Positions 60,089-64,000 of a DNA stretch of 64,000 bases are shown one piece after another (within the stretch, counting starts at the first letter, position 1; each line of letters starts with the position of its first letter). The stretch is from positions 1 to 64,000 of the forward strand of contig NZ_JBALOP010000041.1 in assembly GCF_036962685.1 (NCBI RefSeq), written 5' to 3'. Made by a program: the position numbers and the translations under genes. The notes under the pieces are model-generated. The model did no database searches. It was not told where the DNA came from and saw only the letters and a list, made by a program, of their open reading frames with translations. The DNA comes from Ferdinandcohnia sp036962685 (GTDB lineage: Bacteria > Bacillota > Bacilli > Bacillales > Bacillaceae_L).

Positions 60089-60116
60089 GGAACCAGGGGG
60101 ACGGTTCTTGTGGTTC
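60089..60116 (+). repeat. REP-like palindrome, copy 1 (single)
   Basis: GGAACC...GGACGGTTC...GGTTC lies two bases after the uvrA stop codon and 141 bases before the RAYT remnant. Confidence 0.65.
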
Positions 60117-60126
60117 GTTGCATGAA

Positions 60127-60165
60127 AAAATTCCGTTTTGCTTAATTACAGGACGGAATTTTTTT
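60127..60165 (+). terminator. Intrinsic terminator after uvrA
   Basis: AAATTCCGT pairs with ACGGAATTT, followed by a T run. Confidence 0.82.
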
Positions 60166-60257
60166 ATTATTTTGTAAGAGAGGTTTATTTTTGACCTCAC
60201 CTCAGACAAATTATGGTAATCTTAGAATGATAGAAATATGCTAATAGGTGATACTTA

Positions 60258-60679
60258 TTGAATGTAATTAGATATGTTCACCAAAATCCTTTAAAAGCCG
60301 GAATGGTTGAGGATATCTCAAGTTACCTATGGAGTAGCTATGGTGAATATATTGTAAAGTCTAAAATCATAGAAAAGGACTTTATTTTGGGATTGTTTCA
60401 TAAAAATGAAAAGATAGCGTTGACCCATTTTAAAAAGTTTCACATGCAAGAGTCAGCAGAAAATATTTAGAGATCAATGACAAAAAGAAACTTACGGATA
60501 AAAAAGCAATTGAAATCATCAAAAATATCTGCGATATAGACCACTGTTTAGACCTTCAAAAAATAACAAATCCACTAACACGAGATGCACATATCAAAAA
60601 TCTCAAATCAACAGGACTATCTACAAGACAACTAGCCAGACTTACCGGTATTAGCCGTAAAGTAATCTTAAAAGCATAA
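60258..60679 (+). pseudogene. REP-associated tyrosine transposase (RAYT), C-terminal remnant
   Basis: The first frame has VIRYVHQNPLKAGMVEDISS then YLWSSYGEYI, the conserved C-terminal part of IS200-like/RAYT Y1 transposases. It stops at 60470. A second frame continues from about 60471 (EINDKKKLTDKKAIEIIKN) to LSTRQLARLTGISRKVILKA, the RAYT C-terminal HTH. One missing T in ATATTTAG would join them. The HUH/Tyr catalytic half is absent upstream, so it is inactive. Confidence 0.82.
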
Positions 60680-60768
60680 GGGTACCAAGGGGGCGGTTCT
60701 CTTGGTTCCTAATTCTGAAATTTCAAAAATAACTTAAAAGGAACCATCAGAACCGTCCCTATGGATCC
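60680..60768. repeat. REPIN-like doublet 1
   Basis: Two REP-like units in inverted orientation (60680-60709 GGTACC...GGCGGTTCT...GGTTCC and 60740-60768 GGAACC...AACCGTCCC...GGATCC) span 89 bases, directly after the RAYT remnant. Confidence 0.7.
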
Positions 60769-60784
60769 TTAAAGGAGTTCAAAA

Positions 60785-61168
60785 ATGAAAACTGTGATTC
60801 GTATTATTGAAATTTTGTTGGGAGCCATATTTCTAGGTGCCGGATTAAATGGGTATGTTGTGTTATTTGGTTTGGAGCCGTTTGCTCCAACAAGTCCAGC
60901 TGCGATGGAATTTTTGGGTGATGGCTATTTATTAGCGATGGAAAAAGGCATCGAAATTATTGCAGGTATCCTCTTGATTATTCGTCAGTATGTACCATTG
61001 GCATTGGTAGCTTTAGCAGGATTAATCGTCAATATTTTAGCATTTCATATTTTTGTAGATTCAGAATTGCTAATTTTAGCCATCGTAATAACCTTATTTG
61101 AAGGAATCTTAACCTGGCACTATCGCGAAAACTTTCGAGGGCTATTAGAGAGAAAGCCTAAAAGGTGA
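60785..61168 (+). CDS. DoxX-like small membrane protein
   Basis: The 127-residue protein has four hydrophobic helices and the pattern IIEILLGAIFLGAGLNGYV, with EKGIEIIAGILLIIRQYVPL, typical of DoxX-like proteins, whose role is largely unknown. AAAGGAG lies before ATG. The gene is bracketed by REPIN-like doublets; the second overlaps its last codons. Confidence 0.72.
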   Translation: MKTVIRIIEILLGAIFLGAGLNGYVVLFGLEPFAPTSPAAMEFLGDGYLLAMEKGIEIIAGILLIIRQYVPLALVALAGLIVNILAFHIFVDSELLILAIVITLFEGILTWHYRENFRGLLERKPKR

Positions 61169-61252
61169 CCAAGTGGACTGTTCTTTCGGTCTCTAACTCA
61201 CGCCTCACAATTATATAAATTTAGGAACCAGTAGAACCGTCCCTGTGGTTCC
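61163..61252. repeat. REPIN-like doublet 2
   Basis: A degraded forward unit (61163-61193, GGTGACC...GGACTGTTC...GGTCTC) and a good inverted unit (61224-61252, GGAACC...AACCGTCCC...GGTTCC) span 90 bases, the same size as doublet 1. Confidence 0.65.
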
Positions 61253-61336
61253 TAAGCCTCGAGTCGTATTTTTACAAAATGTTGAAACCATTATTGTTTA
61301 GTTATCGTATATAGAGGTGTAAAGGGGAGATATAGA

Positions 61337-61651
61337 GTGAATACAGATAAATTAATTGCAGCGTTGTGTTACTTCAGTGTTTTCTTTGCAGGATTTATTT
61401 TACCTATCGTAGTTTATTTTCTTGTACAAAATCCAGCAGTTAAAAAGCATGCCCTCCATGCGTTGGTTTCACATATTATTCCAGCAGTTACAGTTGTTTT
61501 TATCATCATTCCGTTTTTCTTTATGTGGTCGGTGGAGGTATTTGCAGCAGCCATGGTGCTAGTTTTCATCCTGTTAGCCATTATTAACATCGGAATCGTG
61601 ATCTGGAACATAGTAAAAGGAATTCAAGTATTAGCTCAAGATGAATTTTAA
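61337..61651 (+). CDS. yvlA: DUF4870 family membrane protein (YvlA-like)
   Basis: The 104-residue protein has three helices and the DUF4870 pattern LIAALCYFSVFFAGFILPIV, with VKKHALHALVSHIIP. It starts at GTG, with GGGGAGA seven bases upstream. It begins a four-gene run whose order corresponds to B. subtilis yvlABCD. I am less sure of the yvlA assignment than of the others. Confidence 0.75.
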   Translation: MNTDKLIAALCYFSVFFAGFILPIVVYFLVQNPAVKKHALHALVSHIIPAVTVVFIIIPFFFMWSVEVFAAAMVLVFILLAIINIGIVIWNIVKGIQVLAQDEF

Positions 61652-61666
61652 AGGAGGAATTTACTG

Positions 61667-62767
61667 ATGAAAGAAGAACAAAAACGAATTTTAAAGCTAG
61701 TTGAAGAAGGAAAGCTTACAGCAGAGGAAGCTATCATTCTTATTGAAAAGCTTCATTCTGGAGAAGAAGCCGGGGACCCAGCACAGCAAATCAAGACAGA
61801 GCTATCGACTCAAGTTCAGTTCGAGCAATCTCAGCAGCAACACCAAAGCTCGTATGAAAACAAAGGGTCAGCGAAACACAAATTCATGGATTTTATCGAT
61901 ACTGCACTAAAAAAAATCAAGGATCTAGATCTCGACTTTAATTTTGGTAATGCAGTTGAAGTAAAACATATTTTTCAACACAAGGACGTATATATTACCA
62001 AGCTTGACCTTGACGTTTCCAACGGTAGTATCACGATTATCCCTTGGGAAGAGCGGGATGTTCGCGTTGAATGTGAAGCAAAAGTGTATAACATCGAAAA
62101 CCAGGAGCGAGCGCGGAAAGCATTTTTAGAGGATGTACTATTCTCAATTGAAAATGGTGCGCTTCGTCTATCGATTCAGAAAAAGCAAATGAAGGTACAT
62201 GCGAAAATCTATGTTCCACAAGAAAACTATGAAAGCATCAAGGCGCGCATGTTTAACGGACCAATTAGTGGGGAAAATTTACGAGTAAAGGAATTCCGTG
62301 CAAAAACGGCTAATGGCGCTATTACCATTGCTAACTTTGATACTGATTCAGTTGAAGTAGAAACAGCAAATGGTCACATTAACGCAACTCAAATTACTAG
62401 TAAGGATTTTGAAGCTGAAACAATTAATGGTACAGTAACAGCAACAGGCCTTTTTGAAAAAGTAGACCTACAAAGCTTTAACGGAAATATTACATGTGAC
62501 CTTCAAGGAGATATCTGCCACACTGCATTTGTTAAAACGACAACCGGTGGCATTGATATGTTCATTGCGGGCGACTACCAAGTTGACGGGGAATTAAAAT
62601 CAAACCTTGGTAGCTTTAAGTCAGAGCTTCCGATGATGTCAGTCATTGAAGAGAAAAACGAGGTTGTTCAGAAGTCACTTCGCTTTAAGGCAAATGAAGA
62701 AAAAGTACAAAAGCTTCATTTATTTGCCGAAACAAAAACAGGCTCAATTACGATTAAACCACTATGA
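61667..62767 (+). CDS. yvlB: DUF4097 beta-repeat protein (YvlB-like)
   Basis: The 366-residue protein has an N-terminal SHOCT-like helical module (RILKLVEEGKLTAEEAIILI), a linker rich in Gln, and a long DUF4097 parallel-beta domain with repeated turns (MFNGPISGENL, TANGAITIANF, TANGHINATQI, TINGTVTATGL, SFNGNITCDL). It has no membrane segment. Members of this family act with PspC-like and LiaI-type proteins in envelope stress. AAGGAGG precedes ATG. Confidence 0.85.
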   Translation: MKEEQKRILKLVEEGKLTAEEAIILIEKLHSGEEAGDPAQQIKTELSTQVQFEQSQQQHQSSYENKGSAKHKFMDFIDTALKKIKDLDLDFNFGNAVEVKHIFQHKDVYITKLDLDVSNGSITIIPWEERDVRVECEAKVYNIENQERARKAFLEDVLFSIENGALRLSIQKKQMKVHAKIYVPQENYESIKARMFNGPISGENLRVKEFRAKTANGAITIANFDTDSVEVETANGHINATQITSKDFEAETINGTVTATGLFEKVDLQSFNGNITCDLQGDICHTAFVKTTTGGIDMFIAGDYQVDGELKSNLGSFKSELPMMSVIEEKNEVVQKSLRFKANEEKVQKLHLFAETKTGSITIKPL

Positions 62768-62777
62768 GGTGTTTACT

Positions 62778-62978
62778 ATGAAAAAGAAATTATACCGCTC
62801 CACCCGAAATAGAATGCTAGGAGGCGTGCTCGGAGGTCTTGCGGATTACACCGGAATTGATGCATCCCTTTTACGTATTCTTGCGGTCGTCGGATTCTTC
62901 TTAGGAGTGGGTTCCCTAGGTCTCATTTATCTCGTTTGGATATTTATTGTACCAAATGAAGGAGATGCTTATAGGTAA
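62778..62978 (+). CDS. yvlC: PspC domain protein (YvlC-like)
   Basis: The 66-residue protein is a single PspC domain: KLYRSTRNRMLGGVLGGLAD then a membrane helix (LAVVGFFLGVGSLGLIYLVW). ATG 62778 has GAGGTG seven bases upstream, so the longer frame overlapping yvlB is rejected. The stop overlaps the next start codon (TAATG). Confidence 0.88.
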   Translation: MKKKLYRSTRNRMLGGVLGGLADYTGIDASLLRILAVVGFFLGVGSLGLIYLVWIFIVPNEGDAYR

Positions 62979-63343
62979 TGAGATGGATTGCAAGCATAAT
63001 TGTTAATAGCATCGTACTCATGGTTGTCGCAGGCTATGTTGACACTTTCCATTTAGAAGGTGTTGGCGCAGCAATCACGGCAAGTATCATCCTATCGATT
63101 TTAAATGTTATCGTAAAACCCATTCTCATACTCTTAACCTTACCTGTAACGGTTCTATCATTAGGTTTATTTTTATTCGTCATAAATGCCATTACCTTAA
63201 TGCTGACACAATCCCTAATGGGCGACACCTTCATCATCGAGGGATTTGGCACCGCGGTACTTGCAGCAGTCATTATCTCAATTTTAAACCTATTGATTCA
63301 AAAGGTAATCGTCGAACCACTTCAGGAGAAAAAGAAGAAATAA
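62978..63343 (+). CDS. yvlD: Phage holin family 4-type membrane protein (YvlD-like)
   Basis: The 121-residue protein has four helices and the motif SILNVIVKPILILLTLPVTV, repeated in form as SILNLLIQKVIVEPL, typical of the YvlD family (annotated as holin superfamily IV but chromosomal in Bacillus). It is coupled to yvlC by a one-base overlap and closes the cluster, ending at a terminator. Confidence 0.88.
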   Translation: MRWIASIIVNSIVLMVVAGYVDTFHLEGVGAAITASIILSILNVIVKPILILLTLPVTVLSLGLFLFVINAITLMLTQSLMGDTFIIEGFGTAVLAAVIISILNLLIQKVIVEPLQEKKKK

Positions 63344-63347
63344 TGTT

Positions 63348-63377
63348 AAATGCCTATCAGATTTGGTAGGCATTTTT
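63348..63377 (+). terminator. Intrinsic terminator after yvlD
   Basis: AAATGCCTA pairs with TAGGCATTT, followed by TT. Confidence 0.8.
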
Positions 63378-63468
63378 GATGTGGTTGCGCTAGTCCATGC
63401 AGGATTAGCGTATTTTTTGTTGAACTTATATTAATCGAATCTTTTTAATGGCTAGAGGGGAGGACGTT

Positions 63469-64000
63469 TTGAGCAGAGTTGATTTTATTCGAAATGAAGA
63501 AAAGAAATACCATGATTTTTGTTATGAAAACTATAAATTATTTGAAGAGGGATCTTGGTTATACAAGCCTGTCAAAACAGTGGTTGAGCTATTACCATTT
63601 TTTTTTGATAAAAAGAATATTTCTGTATTGGATTTAGGTTGTGGAGTCGGAAGGAATAGTATTCCTATCGCTAAAGAAATCAAAAATAACCGGGGGAATG
63701 TGGTGTGTGTTGACTTGTTATCCTCGGCAATAGATAAACTTAGTCTTTATGCTAAAGAGTATGAGGTAGAGGATGTAATCGAACTGGTTAAAACAGACAT
63801 AGGATACTATCAAATTATGAAAAACCAATTTGATTTCATCGTTGCTGTATCAAGTCTTGAACATGTATCCTCCGAATCTGTATTTGATAAAGTTTTACAA
63901 AATATGACCCAAGGTACAAAAAAGGATGGAATCAATTGTATCATTGTTAATTCCGAAGTATCTGAAACCGATATAGAAACGAATAAAAAGCTCGATGCGC
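63469..64000 (+). CDS. Class I SAM methyltransferase, truncated by window end
   Basis: TTG start with GGGGAGG seven bases upstream. The 177 visible codons include motif I VLDLGCGVGRNSIPIA (about 55-70), motif II VCVDLLSSAI, and the post-motif FDFIVAVSSLEHV. The substrate is unknown. The end lies outside the window. Confidence 0.85.
   Translation, partial: MSRVDFIRNEEKKYHDFCYENYKLFEEGSWLYKPVKTVVELLPFFFDKKNISVLDLGCGVGRNSIPIAKEIKNNRGNVVCVDLLSSAIDKLSLYAKEYEVEDVIELVKTDIGYYQIMKNQFDFIVAVSSLEHVSSESVFDKVLQNMTQGTKKDGINCIIVNSEVSETDIETNKKLDA

Noticed and set aside
62978..63343. Prophage holin gene
   Set aside because: The YvlD family carries a holin-type annotation, but the gene is coupled to yvlC and no phage genes are present.
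1..64000. tRNA or rRNA genes
   Set aside because: No cloverleaf-type T-loop (GTTCGAATC) context or rRNA segments were recognised in the intergenic regions; short RNAs could still be missed by eye.

Overview
The window is low-GC DNA from an endospore-forming member of the Bacillaceae (Bacillus/Neobacillus-like). The evidence is a SpoIIP-family sporulation hydrolase, a YjcZ-type sporulation miniprotein, a HemAT globin sensor, the csbA-uvrB-uvrA block followed by a yvlABCD-like envelope cluster (the Bacillus subtilis order), AGGAGG-type ribosome sites, and frequent TTG/GTG starts. A run of 27 Ns (36924-36950) shows that it is a scaffold with one internal gap.

Layout. 0.3-9.6 kb: secreted serine hydrolase, spoIIP with a coupled miniprotein, YitT membrane protein, a run of small-molecule enzymes (NUDIX, methyltransferase, GNAT, VOC), an S66 peptidase homologue that has lost its nucleophile segment, and two envelope proteins. 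10-21 kb: an ECF sigma/anti-sigma pair, DUF2332, pirin, glutaredoxin, YkvA-like, malate:quinone oxidoreductase behind a structured leader, a TetR/SDR divergent pair, and a second ECF sigma/DUF4179 anti-sigma pair. 21-31 kb: acetyltransferases, a free-standing DnaA domain-I protein with a coiled-coil tail, an UPF0060 gene that appears to start at AUC, and many very small membrane proteins, several missed by length cut-offs. 31-36 kb: HemAT, a TetR + DHA2 efflux pair resembling LmrA/LmrB with its operator, and a CBS protein. 36-43 kb: an RlmA-type rRNA methyltransferase behind a nine-codon leader peptide and terminator, a DUF3298-like lipoprotein, FAD monooxygenase, a GNAT pseudogene, and a czcO-czrA-czcD metal operon with an ArsR-type operator. 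43-49 kb: serine hydrolase, a two-component system next to an HtrA protease, NUDIX, and a Myb-like DNA-binding protein. 49-54.6 kb: a cyclic-di-GMP-I riboswitch with no obvious target, a 36-residue membrane protein under an FNR-type site, a repeat element, prfC, and a FecCD-type ABC importer whose binding-protein gene is bracketed by repeats. 54.8-64 kb: csbA, uvrBA, a decayed REP-associated transposase with two REPIN-like doublets, yvlABCD-like genes, and a truncated methyltransferase.

Several regulatory units can be read directly from sequence: drug-responsive attenuation of rlmA (predicted), CzrA repression of zinc efflux, LmrA-like autoregulation, ECF autoregulation, SOS control of uvrBA, response-regulator repeats in front of htrA, and an FNR class-II promoter. 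The strongest candidates for new biology are the rlmA leader, the orphan c-di-GMP riboswitch convergent with the FNR-driven miniprotein, and the REPIN/RAYT remnant. Where a stronger ribosome site decided the start, it was moved from the longest possible reading frame, and this is noted in the entry.
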